DNA from: Actinomycetospora sp. TBRC 11914
GTDB lineage: Bacteria; Actinomycetota; Actinomycetes; Mycobacteriales; Pseudonocardiaceae
DNA: 64,000 nucleotides
Direction: 5' to 3'
NCBI RefSeq assembly: GCF_012933465.1
Contig: NZ_JABBND010000012.1
Coordinates: forward strand, 124,001-188,000
The notes under the pieces are model-generated. The model saw only the letters and a program-made list of their open reading frames with translations, did no database searches and was not told the DNA's origin. How positions within the stretch are numbered: position 1 is the stretch's first letter; the number at the start of each line of letters is the position of its first letter. A program made the position numbers and the translations under genes. Below, piece by piece: positions 52,008 through 59,093 of the stretch.

Positions 52008-52153
52008 ACGGCGGCGCCGAGGTCGTGCAGCAGGTCGTCGCCGCGTCGCTTCGCCTGCATCGCCTCGACCCGCGCCTGCCCCTTCGCGGCGGCGTCCATG
52101 CCCTTGCGCGCCAGGACGTCGGCCCCGGCCTGCATCCTGTCCTTGAAGCTCAT
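51869..52153 (-). CDS. small conserved-looking soluble protein, hypothetical
   Basis: This 94-residue, helix-rich protein begins MSFKDRMQAGADVLARKG and continues with basic coiled-coil-like sequence (DAAAKGQARVEAMQAKRRGDDLLHDLGAAVYLERRSG), then an acidic/Ala tail. A GGGAGGGG ribosome-binding site lies 6 nt before the ATG. I do not recognise a family. Its 3' end overlaps the Clp_N gene by 139 bases. It lies 113 bases downstream of yajQ on the same strand. Confidence 0.65.
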   Translation of the reverse strand: MSFKDRMQAGADVLARKGMDAAAKGQARVEAMQAKRRGDDLLHDLGAAVYLERRSGGTTETIENLLAELDRHAAEHGLDTSPDATRPAAASPGT

Positions 52154-52266
52154 GCCCGGCCCCTCCCGTCGACGGCGTGCAGGCCCAGTCGGCGCCGCGG
52201 GCCGCGCCAGGCCCAGGGTCGGAGGGCCCGCTCCGGGCGAGCGAACGGCCCCCGTGGCGGGACGCG

Positions 52267-52758
52267 TCAGCGGTAGTTCGTGAACTGCAGGGCGATCCCG
52301 AAGTCGTGTCCCTTGAGCAGGGAGATGACGTCCTGCAGGTCGTCCTTCTTCTTCCCGGTCACCCGCAGCTGGTCGTCCTGGATCTGCGACTGCACGCCCT
52401 TGGGGCCCTCGTCGCGGATCACCTTCGAGATCTCCTTGCCCTTGTCCTTGGAGATCCCCTGGACGAGCGAGCCGGTGACCCGGTAGGTCTTGCCGGACAC
52501 CGCGGGCTCGCCGATCTCGAAGGCCTTGAGCGAGATCCCGCGCTTGATCAGCTTCTCCTTGAAGACGTCGATCGCGGCGGTGCAGCGCTCCTCGGTCTCG
52601 GCGGCGATGGTGATCGCCTCCTCGCCGGCCCACGTCACCGAGGCCCCGGTCCCCCGGAAGTCGAAGCGCTGCGTGAGCTCCTTCGCGGCCTGGTTGAGGG
52701 CGTTGTCGACCTCCTGGCGGTCGACCTTCGAGACGACGTCGAACGACGGGTTGGCCAC
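52267..52758 (-). CDS. yajQ: YajQ-family nucleotide-binding protein
   Basis: This 163-residue YajQ protein starts [23 protein letters not shown], has [11 protein letters not shown] and ends [17 protein letters not shown], all diagnostic. YajQ homologues bind cyclic di-GMP or nucleic acids in some bacteria; the role in actinobacteria is not established. The GTG start has GGAGGAGA upstream. It is divergent from tRNA-Tyr. Confidence 0.95.
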   Translation of the reverse strand: MANPSFDVVSKVDRQEVDNALNQAAKELTQRFDFRGTGASVTWAGEEAITIAAETEERCTAAIDVFKEKLIKRGISLKAFEIGEPAVSGKTYRVTGSLVQGISKDKGKEISKVIRDEGPKGVQSQIQDDQLRVTGKKKDDLQDVISLLKGHDFGIALQFTNYR

Positions 52759-52874
52759 GGTCTCCTCCTGCGCTGGGGTGGACGGCGGTGTCCGGTCTAC
52801 ACCCACCCCCTGGTGCTCATCCTCCGGACGTCGGCTTGTAGTCTTCTCGACGCCGTCCGGCGAGGCGGCGCCCC

Positions 52875-52955
52875 GGCGGGTTGCCCGAGCGGCCAATGGG
52901 AGCGGACTGTAAATCCGTCGCGAAAGCTACCCAGGTTCGAATCCTGGACCCGCCA
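52875..52955 (+). tRNA. tRNA-Tyr (anticodon GTA)
   Basis: The acceptor arms GGCGGGT (52875-52881) and ACCCGCC (52948-52954) pair fully, with discriminator A at 52955. The anticodon loop CTGTAAA at 52907-52913 places GTA at 52909-52911. The T arm contains GGTTCGAATCC. A long variable arm marks it as a class II tRNA. CCA is not encoded. A terminator hairpin follows within 10 bases. Confidence 0.95.
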
Positions 52956-52956
52956 C

Positions 52957-52990
52957 AGAGCCCCTGACCAGCACGGCGGTCGGGGGCTTT
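52957..52990 (+). terminator. terminator of tRNA-Tyr
   Basis: Arms GCCCCTGACC (52960-52969) and GGTCGGGGGC (52978-52987) pair with one G-T wobble, and flanking A/T bases extend the stem. A short T run follows. Confidence 0.8.
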
Positions 52991-53242
52991 GTCGTGTCCG
53001 GCACGCGCCTTCGGCCGGCACCGCGGTGGCGGCGGAGGCTTCCCGGCGGTCGGCACCCGTTCAGGCCCGGTCGTCGACCGTCCGGCGCAGCCCCTGCTCG
53101 GGAATCGTGTCCATCCGGGTGGAAGTCGGTCCGGACCCGGCCGTGGTGGGCGTAACGTAGGTCATGGTCGGTCGTGCCCCCCGCGACCGGACCGGCCCCG
53201 GGGACGCACCCCCCAGCATCCCCGGGGCCACCGACCTCCCCG

Positions 53243-53566
53243 TCACACCGCGTCGTGGCCCCGCTCGCCGGTGCGCACCCGCAGGACGAGGTCCACGTGG
53301 CGGACCCAGAGCTGCCCGTCGCCGCCGTCGAGGTTGGTGACCAGCTGGTCGAGCAGTCGCTCGACGATCTCGTCGTCCACCACCGACTCCACCCGCAGGC
53401 GCGGCGCGAGGCCGACCTCGACCCGGGCGCCCTTGTGGATCTCGACGTGGCCGCCCTCGCACGTCTCGACCTCGGTGATCGTCATCCCGAGCACCGCGTG
53501 CCGTTCGAGCGCGCGGCGCACCGCGTCGAGCGCGTGCGGGCGGACGAGCGCCGTCACGATCTTCAC
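53243..53566 (-). CDS. PII-family signal transduction protein, atypical T-loop
   Basis: This 107-residue protein is a GlnB/GlnK-like PII protein: VKIVTALVRPHALDAVRRALERHAVLGMTITEVE at the start and DGQLWVRHVDLVLRVRTGERG at the end align with the family. PII trimers sense 2-oxoglutarate and ATP/ADP. The T-loop is shortened, and the residue at the position of Tyr51 is His44 (VEIHKGA), so uridylylation or adenylylation there is not possible. No amtB or glnD is adjacent, unlike most actinobacterial glnK. The GTG start has GAGGGGG upstream. Confidence 0.82.
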   Translation of the reverse strand: MKIVTALVRPHALDAVRRALERHAVLGMTITEVETCEGGHVEIHKGARVEVGLAPRLRVESVVDDEIVERLLDQLVTNLDGGDGQLWVRHVDLVLRVRTGERGHDAV

Positions 53567-53671
53567 CCCGACCCCCTCGGGTCCTCCTCGGGCGGTTCGG
53601 GAGCCGCCCAGGGCCACCAACGCTAGGCCCTGCCGTCCCTCGCCGTCGCGACGGCTGCGAGGCTGCCCGGC

Positions 53672-54424
53672 GTGCCCGACACCGTCCTCGTCCTCGGTGG
53701 TCGCAGCGAGATCGGCGTCGCCCTCGCCCGGCGCCTGGTCGCCGAGGGGCGCGCGTCCACGGTCGTCCTCGCCGCCCGCCGCGCCGACGACCTCGCCGCC
53801 GAGGCCCGCGCCCTCGCCGACGCCGGGTCGGTGCGTGTCGCCACCGTGGAGTTCGACGCCGACGACCTCGCCTCGCACGCCGCGCTGCTCGACACGGTGG
53901 AGCGCGAGCACGGGGCGCCGGACACCGTCGTCGTCGCCTTCGGGGTCCTCGGCGACCAGCAGCGCGCGGAGGTCGACGCCGAGCACGCGCTCGCCGTCGT
54001 GCACACCGACTACACCGCGCAGGTCGGGATCCTCACCCGCGTCGCGGCACGGATGCGGGCCCGCGGGCACGGGGAGATCGTGGTGTTCTCGTCGGTCGCC
54101 GGCTGGCGGGTGCGCCGCGCCAACTACGTGTACGGCAGCGCGAAGGCCGGGCTCGACGGGTTCGCCTCGGGGCTGGCCGACGCGCTGCACGGCTCGGGGG
54201 TCCACCTGACGCTGGTCCGGCCCGGCTTCGTGGTCGGGCGCATGACCGCGGACAGCGGCCTGGCCCCGGCGCCGCTGTCCTCGACGCCGGACGAGGTGGC
54301 CGACGCGGTCGCCGCCGGACTGGCCCGGCGTCGGGACGTGGTGTGGGTGCCGGCGCCGCTGCGGGTGCTCGCCGTCGTGATGCGGCTGCTCCCGGCGGCG
54401 GTGTGGCGGCGGATGCCGAGGTAG
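53672..54424 (+). CDS. dprE2: DprE2-like decaprenylphosphoryl-keto-pentose reductase
   Basis: This 250-residue SDR resembles DprE2, which with DprE1 converts decaprenylphosphoryl ribose to the arabinose donor used for cell-wall arabinan. Matches are TVLVLGGRSEIGVALARRL, VVAFGVLGDQ, then SSVAGWRVRRANYVYGSAKAGLDGF with the catalytic Tyr and Lys, and the C-terminal VWVPAPLRVLAVVMRLLP. The dprE1 gene is not adjacent here, so the call rests on sequence similarity from memory. The GTG is 7 nt after GAGGCT, a possible extended -10 (weak). Confidence 0.78.
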   Translation: MPDTVLVLGGRSEIGVALARRLVAEGRASTVVLAARRADDLAAEARALADAGSVRVATVEFDADDLASHAALLDTVEREHGAPDTVVVAFGVLGDQQRAEVDAEHALAVVHTDYTAQVGILTRVAARMRARGHGEIVVFSSVAGWRVRRANYVYGSAKAGLDGFASGLADALHGSGVHLTLVRPGFVVGRMTADSGLAPAPLSSTPDEVADAVAAGLARRRDVVWVPAPLRVLAVVMRLLPAAVWRRMPR

Positions 54425-54425
54425 G

Positions 54426-54473
54426 CCATGTGAACGGATGTGGTCGTCCCGACGACCACATCCGTTCACATGG
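54426..54473. terminator. bidirectional hairpin, 23-bp perfect stem
   Basis: Arms 54426-54448 and 54451-54473 are perfect reverse complements around a 2-base centre. The hairpin starts 1 base after the DprE2-like stop and ends 8 bases before the stop of the convergent aldo/keto reductase gene. Confidence 0.8.
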
Positions 54474-54481
54474 GCGCAGCC

Positions 54482-55477
54482 CTATCGGTGCGCGATCGCC
54501 TCGGAGGCGCCGGGCGCCAGCCGGTAGCCGGTCACCGGGACGTCGCCGAGGGCCTCGTCGACCGCGGCGAGGGTGTCCGGCGTGAGCTCGATGCCCGCCG
54601 CCCTCGCGTTGGCGTGGACCTGCTCGGGCCGGGAGGCCCCGACGATCGCCGACGCGAGCTCGGGACGCCGCAGCACCCACGCGAGGGCCAGCTCGGGCAT
54701 CGTCAGGCCCGCGCCGTCGGCCACCGGGCGCAGCCGCTGGACGGCCTCGAGCGTGGCGTCGGTGAGCTTCTGCTTGATGAAGCCGTTCATCTCGTCGCTG
54801 GCGGCGCGCGAGTCGACCGGCACGGGCTCGCCGGGCAGGTACTTGCCGGTGAGCACGCCCTCGGCCAACGGCGACCAGACGATCTGGGAGATGCCGTTCT
54901 CCTGCGAGGCCTCGAACACGCCGTCCTCCGGGGCGCGCCACAGCATCGAGTACTGCGGCTGGGAGGAGACGAACGTGACGTCCGACGGGGCCGCCTCGAG
55001 CCCCGCCCGGATCTGGTCCGGGCTCCACTCGCTGAACCCGAGGTAGCGGGCCTTCCCGGCGCGGACCACGTCGGCGAGGGCCTCCATGGTGTCCTCGATG
55101 GGGGTCCGCGAGTCGAAGCGGTGGCACTGGTAGAGGTCGACGTGGTCGGTGCGCAGACGCTGCAGCGACGCGTCGATCTGCTTGGCGATCTGGGCGGGGG
55201 ACAGCCCGCGGTCGGTGTCCGACATCGGGAAGTACACCTTGGTCGCGAGGACGTACTCCTCGCGTGGGTAGTCGGCGAGGATCCCGCCCCAGGCCGTCTC
55301 GGCCGCGCCGCGGCCGTAGACGTTGGCCGTGTCGAAGAAGGTGATGCCGGCGTCGAACGCGGCGCGGGTGCACGCGGCGGTGGCGTCGGCCTCGACCCCG
55401 CCGGAGTAGGTGAGCCAGGAGCCGAGGGAGATCTCGGACACCTGGAGGTCGCTGGAACCGAGCTGGCGGAAGCGCAC
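54482..55477 (-). CDS. aldo/keto reductase
   Basis: This 331-residue (beta/alpha)8 enzyme of the AKR superfamily has the catalytic tetrad segments FDTANVYGRG (Asp, Tyr), LATKVYF (Lys) and LYQCHRFD (His). It resembles the YajO/Kvbeta-like subgroup and probably uses NADPH. The substrate is unknown. The GTG is 6 nt after a TACAGT hexamer with no ribosome-binding site, so it is probably leaderless. Confidence 0.9.
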   Translation of the reverse strand: MRFRQLGSSDLQVSEISLGSWLTYSGGVEADATAACTRAAFDAGITFFDTANVYGRGAAETAWGGILADYPREEYVLATKVYFPMSDTDRGLSPAQIAKQIDASLQRLRTDHVDLYQCHRFDSRTPIEDTMEALADVVRAGKARYLGFSEWSPDQIRAGLEAAPSDVTFVSSQPQYSMLWRAPEDGVFEASQENGISQIVWSPLAEGVLTGKYLPGEPVPVDSRAASDEMNGFIKQKLTDATLEAVQRLRPVADGAGLTMPELALAWVLRRPELASAIVGASRPEQVHANARAAGIELTPDTLAAVDEALGDVPVTGYRLAPGASEAIAHR

Positions 55478-55483
55478 CCCGCG

Positions 55484-55489
55484 ACTGTA
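55484..55489 (-). promoter_or_regulatory. -10 hexamer of leaderless aldo/keto reductase gene
   Basis: TACAGT on the minus strand ends 6 nt before the GTG at 55477. It is the same hexamer as that of rmlA. Confidence 0.55.
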
Positions 55490-55658
55490 CGAACTCCGGG
55501 AGGCCCTCCGCCGTGTGGTCACGGGGAGTTGCCACCGACCGGACATCGATGACCGTTTGTCTCAGTCCAACGACCCTTCGTCGCTGTGTCGTGAAACATG
55601 GGTGTGAACTCGTCTCGAACGGGTTGGATGGGCACCCACCTGTCCGACAGGATGGGAG

Positions 55659-55898
55659 ATGTCCGTGGCGGACGGCATGCGTCCGCCGGTTCCTCTTCAC
55701 TCGTTCGGAGGCACCTACGTCGTGACCCTGCTCACTGCACCCCTGCGCCCGCTCGCCGATGTCCTCGACCTGACCGCCGAGGCGGTCGTCGCCCTCGGAA
55801 CCGTCTCGCTCGGCGCGCTGAGCCTCGTGCTCGCGACCGAGGACCGTACCGAGTACCCGCCGCTGCACTCCGTCGAGCGTCGCCGCTCCGTGAGCTGA
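55659..55898 (+). CDS. small hypothetical protein with one hydrophobic segment
   Basis: This reading frame codes for 79 residues, with a hydrophobic stretch (AEAVVALGTVSLGALSLVLA, about 41-60) and a polar tail (DRTEYPPLHSVERRRS). A GGGAG sequence lies just before the ATG at 55659, and a GTG at 55722 is a plausible shorter start (58 residues). A strong hairpin terminator 12 bases after the stop supports a real transcript. I recognise no family. Confidence 0.5.
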   Translation: MSVADGMRPPVPLHSFGGTYVVTLLTAPLRPLADVLDLTAEAVVALGTVSLGALSLVLATEDRTEYPPLHSVERRRSVS

Positions 55899-55910
55899 GC
55901 ACCTCGCCCG

Positions 55911-55944
55911 AAGGCCCGCCCGGACCCGCGTCCGGGCGGGCCTT
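55911..55944 (+). terminator. hairpin terminator after small hypothetical gene
   Basis: Arms AAGGCCCGCCCGGAC (55911-55925) and GTCCGGGCGGGCCTT (55930-55944) are perfect complements with a 4-base loop. Confidence 0.8.
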
Positions 55945-55973
55945 CGTCGTGTGCGGGTGGGTGCGGCGCCGGG

Positions 55974-56303
55974 TCAGCCGCGACGCTGCTCGCGCAGCAG
56001 CCCGCTGATCGTGCGGAGCTCGTCGCGGATCTCCGCGAGCAGGTCGGGGATCTCGTGGCTGCGCTCCCAGTGGGGTGTCACGTCGATGCCGAGCTCGCCG
56101 AGCTCGCGGCCGTACAGCTCGGCCAGCAGCGTGCGGTAGGGCTCCTCGGGGACGGTCCCGTTCTCCCAGCGCGAGAGCTGGGTCTTCAGGCTCGCCGCCG
56201 AGGCCACCTCGACCCGCCCGGCATCCGCGAGCTCGCGCAACCGGGCCACCGCGGCCGTCTGTGACCATCCCTTGTCGCGGCGCGCCTCGCGCAGGGAAAC
56301 CAC
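55974..56303 (-). CDS. helix-turn-helix (XRE-like) regulator
   Basis: This 109-residue protein has an N-terminal HTH: LREARRDKGWSQTAAVARLREL, then LKTQLSRWENGTVPEEPYRTLLAELYG, with the SRWENG recognition-helix pattern of Cro/CI-type domains. The C-terminal third is a helix with many Glu/Leu residues (HEIPDLLAEIRDELRTISGLL), perhaps for dimerisation. The GTG has TAGGCT 7 nt upstream and is probably leaderless. Its targets are unknown. Confidence 0.75.
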   Translation of the reverse strand: MVSLREARRDKGWSQTAAVARLRELADAGRVEVASAASLKTQLSRWENGTVPEEPYRTLLAELYGRELGELGIDVTPHWERSHEIPDLLAEIRDELRTISGLLREQRRG

Positions 56304-56310
56304 GGTTCGG

Positions 56311-56316
56311 AGCCTA
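56311..56316 (-). promoter_or_regulatory. -10 hexamer of leaderless HTH regulator gene
   Basis: TAGGCT on the minus strand ends 7 nt before the GTG at 56303. It is the same hexamer as that of the DUF4229 gene. Confidence 0.55.
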
Positions 56317-56350
56317 GACGACCGGCCGAGGGGCCCTCGGCGGGCCGGGC

Positions 56351-57694
56351 CTACCCCTCGCGGCCGCGGGTCCGGGTCGCGGGCTTGGGCGCCGGTCGCC
56401 CGCGGCGCCCGGCGGACGGCCGCGGCGCGTCCCCGGACCGGTCCGGGGAGGCCGCGGGCGCGCTCTCCTCGGCGGCCTCCGGGTCCGGGGTCCTCGGGTG
56501 GGCCGCGGGCAGCGGCCGGCGGACCGCACGCCGGGCACGGCGGGACGTCCGCCGGTCCGGCTCGATCTCGGCCGGCGGGTCGTGCCGGTCGAGGAACGCG
56601 CACAGGGCGGGCCAGAGGCGGTCGCGCGAGGCCCGGCCGCACACCACCCCGAGGTGGCCGCCGGGTGCGGTCATCAGCGAGGTGTCCGCGCCGGAGAGCA
56701 CCGCCGACCCCGCCCGCACCGCACGGGGCGGCACCACGACGTCGTCCTCCCCGGACACCAGCAGTACCGGCCGGCGCAGCTCGGCCAGGTCGACCCGGCG
56801 CCCGCCGACGGTCACGCTGCCCCGCTCCAGCTCGCCCGGCCCGACCATGGCGTGGAAGGTCGCGCCCACCAGCTCGGCCTGCGCCCCGACGAGGGCGCGC
56901 AGGTCGTCGATCGCCTCGAGCTGCGCGAGGAAGTCCCGGTCGGCGAGGTGGGAGGCCACCGTGAGCGGGGTGGTGAGGAAGGCGCCCACCGCGCCCACGG
57001 AGAGGAACTGCGGGATCGGCGGCACCGTCGGGACCAGCCCGAGCAGGGTCTGCACGGTGGCGAGGACGGGGCCGCCGGCCGCCACGGCGAGGGGGCGGGA
57101 CGGGACGTGCTCGGGCACCGGCTCGAGCGTGAAGGGCGTGGCGAGGGCGGTGAGGGAGGCGATGGGCAGCGTCGGGTCGGCCGCGGCCGCCAGGACGCAG
57201 GCGAGGCCGCCGAGCGACCACCCGACGACGTGGACCGGGGCGCCGTCGTGGTGCGCGGACACGAGCCGGACGACGTGCGGGAGGATGTCGTCCACCCAGC
57301 GCGCGAGGTCCGCCGGCGAGCCGGGCGAGGGGGCGTCGTGGCCGACCACGTCCTCGTCGTCGACCTGGTGGACGTGCCGGCCCTCCCCGACGAGGTGCTC
57401 GACGAGGCTGCAGCCGCGCCGCAGGTCGAAGGCCACCCCGCAGGCACCGAGCGGGGACACGAGCAGCACCGGTGCCCCGCGCAGGCGCGCCGTCGGGTGC
57501 ACCGCGTAGCGGTAGGTGCTCACCTGGCCCGCGCGGGCGAGTCCGTGGGCCCGGCCGACCGACCACGCGTCGGTGTCGGAGGGGCCGGTGTCGATCGCGA
57601 CGCGCGGCATGCGGCGCAGGTCGGCGATCGGACCCTCGAGCACGCGGTCCCGGACGTTGCCCAGCGCCCGTGCGAGCGTCCGCGGACCGAACAC
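56351..57694 (-). CDS. alpha/beta-hydrolase, PHA-synthase-like
   Basis: This 447-residue protein has an alpha/beta hydrolase core at about 60-370. VVGWSLGGLACVL (about 178-190) is the nucleophile elbow with Ser, where true polyhydroxyalkanoate synthases have Cys. LLVSGEDDVVVPPRAVR holds the acid, and the His is in APGGHLGVVCGR. The LLVSPLGACGVAFDLRRGCSLVEHL segment resembles PhaC-like hydrolases. The last 75 residues are Arg/Pro-rich and disordered. A GGAGGGG site precedes the GTG. It lies 76 bases downstream of the racemase gene on the same strand. Confidence 0.8.
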   Translation of the reverse strand: MFGPRTLARALGNVRDRVLEGPIADLRRMPRVAIDTGPSDTDAWSVGRAHGLARAGQVSTYRYAVHPTARLRGAPVLLVSPLGACGVAFDLRRGCSLVEHLVGEGRHVHQVDDEDVVGHDAPSPGSPADLARWVDDILPHVVRLVSAHHDGAPVHVVGWSLGGLACVLAAAADPTLPIASLTALATPFTLEPVPEHVPSRPLAVAAGGPVLATVQTLLGLVPTVPPIPQFLSVGAVGAFLTTPLTVASHLADRDFLAQLEAIDDLRALVGAQAELVGATFHAMVGPGELERGSVTVGGRRVDLAELRRPVLLVSGEDDVVVPPRAVRAGSAVLSGADTSLMTAPGGHLGVVCGRASRDRLWPALCAFLDRHDPPAEIEPDRRTSRRARRAVRRPLPAAHPRTPDPEAAEESAPAASPDRSGDAPRPSAGRRGRPAPKPATRTRGREG

Positions 57695-57770
57695 GTGGAC
57701 CCCCTCCGCGCGGCCGGGCGGTCCCGGACGCGCGTGATCGTGCCACCCGGCGCCGTGCGGCGCCGGGTCA

Positions 57771-58925
57771 TCACCCCGACGCCTGCGTGACGACGCCGGC
57801 CGCGCGCAGCTTCTCGACCCGGTCGGCGTCGAGGCCCCACTCGACCAGGGCCTCGACGGTGTGCTGGCCCGGGACGGCGGGCGGGGTCGGCGCCGCGCTC
57901 GGCGTCCGGTCGAAGCGGGGCGCCGGGGCGGGCTGGCGCACCCCGAACGCCTCGGTGACGGTGCCGCGGGCGGCGATGTGGGGGTGCTCCGCGGCCTCCT
58001 CCATCTCGAGGACGGCGGCCACGCAGGCCTCGGTCGGCTCGAGGTCGGCGGCCCACTCGTCGCGGGAGCGGGTCGCGAAGACCTCGGCGAGCCGGGCGGT
58101 GAACTCGGGCCAGCGGCGCAGGTCCCACTGGCCCGACGCGATGTCCTCGCCCTCGAGGCCCAGCCCGGACATCAGCGCGGCGTAGAACTGCGGCTCGATG
58201 GCCCCGACGGCGACGTACTTGCCGTCGGCGCAGCGGTAGGTCTCGTAGAACGGGGCGCCGCCGTCGAGCAGGTTGCGCCCGCGCGGGTTCGGCCACAGGC
58301 CCTGCCCGCGCATCCCGAAGATCATCGCCATCTGCAGGGCGCCGCCGTCGACGATCGCGGCGTCCACGGTCTGGCCCTTCCCCGACGTCCCCCGCTCGAC
58401 CAGCGCGGCGAGGACGCCGACGACGAGCAGCATGCCGCCGCCCCCGAAGTCCCCGACGAGGTTCATCGGGATGCCGGGCGCACCGTCCGGTCCCTCGACG
58501 TGCCCGACGACGCCGGCCGTGGCCAGGTAGGTCAGATCGTGGCCCGCGCGCTGGGCGTTCGGGCCGTCCTGGCCCCACCCGGTCATGCGGCCGAACACCA
58601 GGCGCGGGTTGCGCTCGTGGCAGACGTCGGGGCCGAAGCCGAGCCGCTCGGCGACGCCGGGCCGGAAGCCCTCGAGGAGCACGTCGGCGGAGGCGACGAG
58701 GTCGAGCAGGACCTCGACGCCCTCGGGGGACTTGAGGTCGAGGGCGACCGAGCGCCGGCCCCGGGCGAGGACGTCCTTGGTCGGGTCGCCGAGCTGCAGG
58801 CCGCCGCCCGCGGTGCGGTCGACGCGCAGCACGTCGGCCCCGAGGTCGGCCAGCATCATCGCCGCGAACGGGCCCGGCCCGATGCCGGCCACCTCGACCA
58901 CCTTGACGCCGTCCAGCACACCCAT
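57771..58925 (-). CDS. mcr: alpha-methylacyl-CoA racemase (CaiB/BaiF family)
   Basis: This 384-residue class III CoA-transferase-fold enzyme is best read as a racemase of 2-methylacyl-CoA, needed for beta-oxidation of branched or sterol side chains. Catalytic residues of Mtb MCR (His126, Asp156) correspond to His129 (RAGHDLTYLA) and Asp159 (LVGDFGGGGM). The N-terminal GVKVVEVAGIGPGPFAAMMLADLGADVLRVDR is typical. The ATG at 58925 has GGAGGA 7 nt before it. It follows the fadB-A operon on the same strand, separated by a terminator. Confidence 0.9.
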   Translation of the reverse strand: MGVLDGVKVVEVAGIGPGPFAAMMLADLGADVLRVDRTAGGGLQLGDPTKDVLARGRRSVALDLKSPEGVEVLLDLVASADVLLEGFRPGVAERLGFGPDVCHERNPRLVFGRMTGWGQDGPNAQRAGHDLTYLATAGVVGHVEGPDGAPGIPMNLVGDFGGGGMLLVVGVLAALVERGTSGKGQTVDAAIVDGGALQMAMIFGMRGQGLWPNPRGRNLLDGGAPFYETYRCADGKYVAVGAIEPQFYAALMSGLGLEGEDIASGQWDLRRWPEFTARLAEVFATRSRDEWAADLEPTEACVAAVLEMEEAAEHPHIAARGTVTEAFGVRQPAPAPRFDRTPSAAPTPPAVPGQHTVEALVEWGLDADRVEKLRAAGVVTQASG

Positions 58926-59015
58926 GCCGTGTTCCTCCACCGCAACCGTCGTGACCCGTCGTCGGGACCCTACGAGACAGTCAGCCCTGACCGGTAGTGG
59001 TCGGGGCCGGAAAAG

Positions 59016-59063
59016 ACGAACGGCCGGTTCGTCACGCGAGAAGGTGACGAACCGGCCGTTCGT
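59016..59063 (-). terminator. terminator of fadA-fadB operon, 20-bp perfect stem
   Basis: Arms 59016-59035 and 59044-59063 are perfect reverse complements with an 8-base loop, beginning 31 bases past the fadB stop and 91 bases before the racemase start. Confidence 0.75.
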
Positions 59064-59093
59064 GCGCCCAGAGGGGCGTGTGGGCAGCCCGAC

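Noticed and set aside
53164-53337. A 57-codon frame after TAACGT, with a leaderless-like spacing
   Set aside because: The product is almost only Arg, Pro and Gly, and it runs into the 3' end of the PII gene; the TAACGT spacing of 5 nt is too short.
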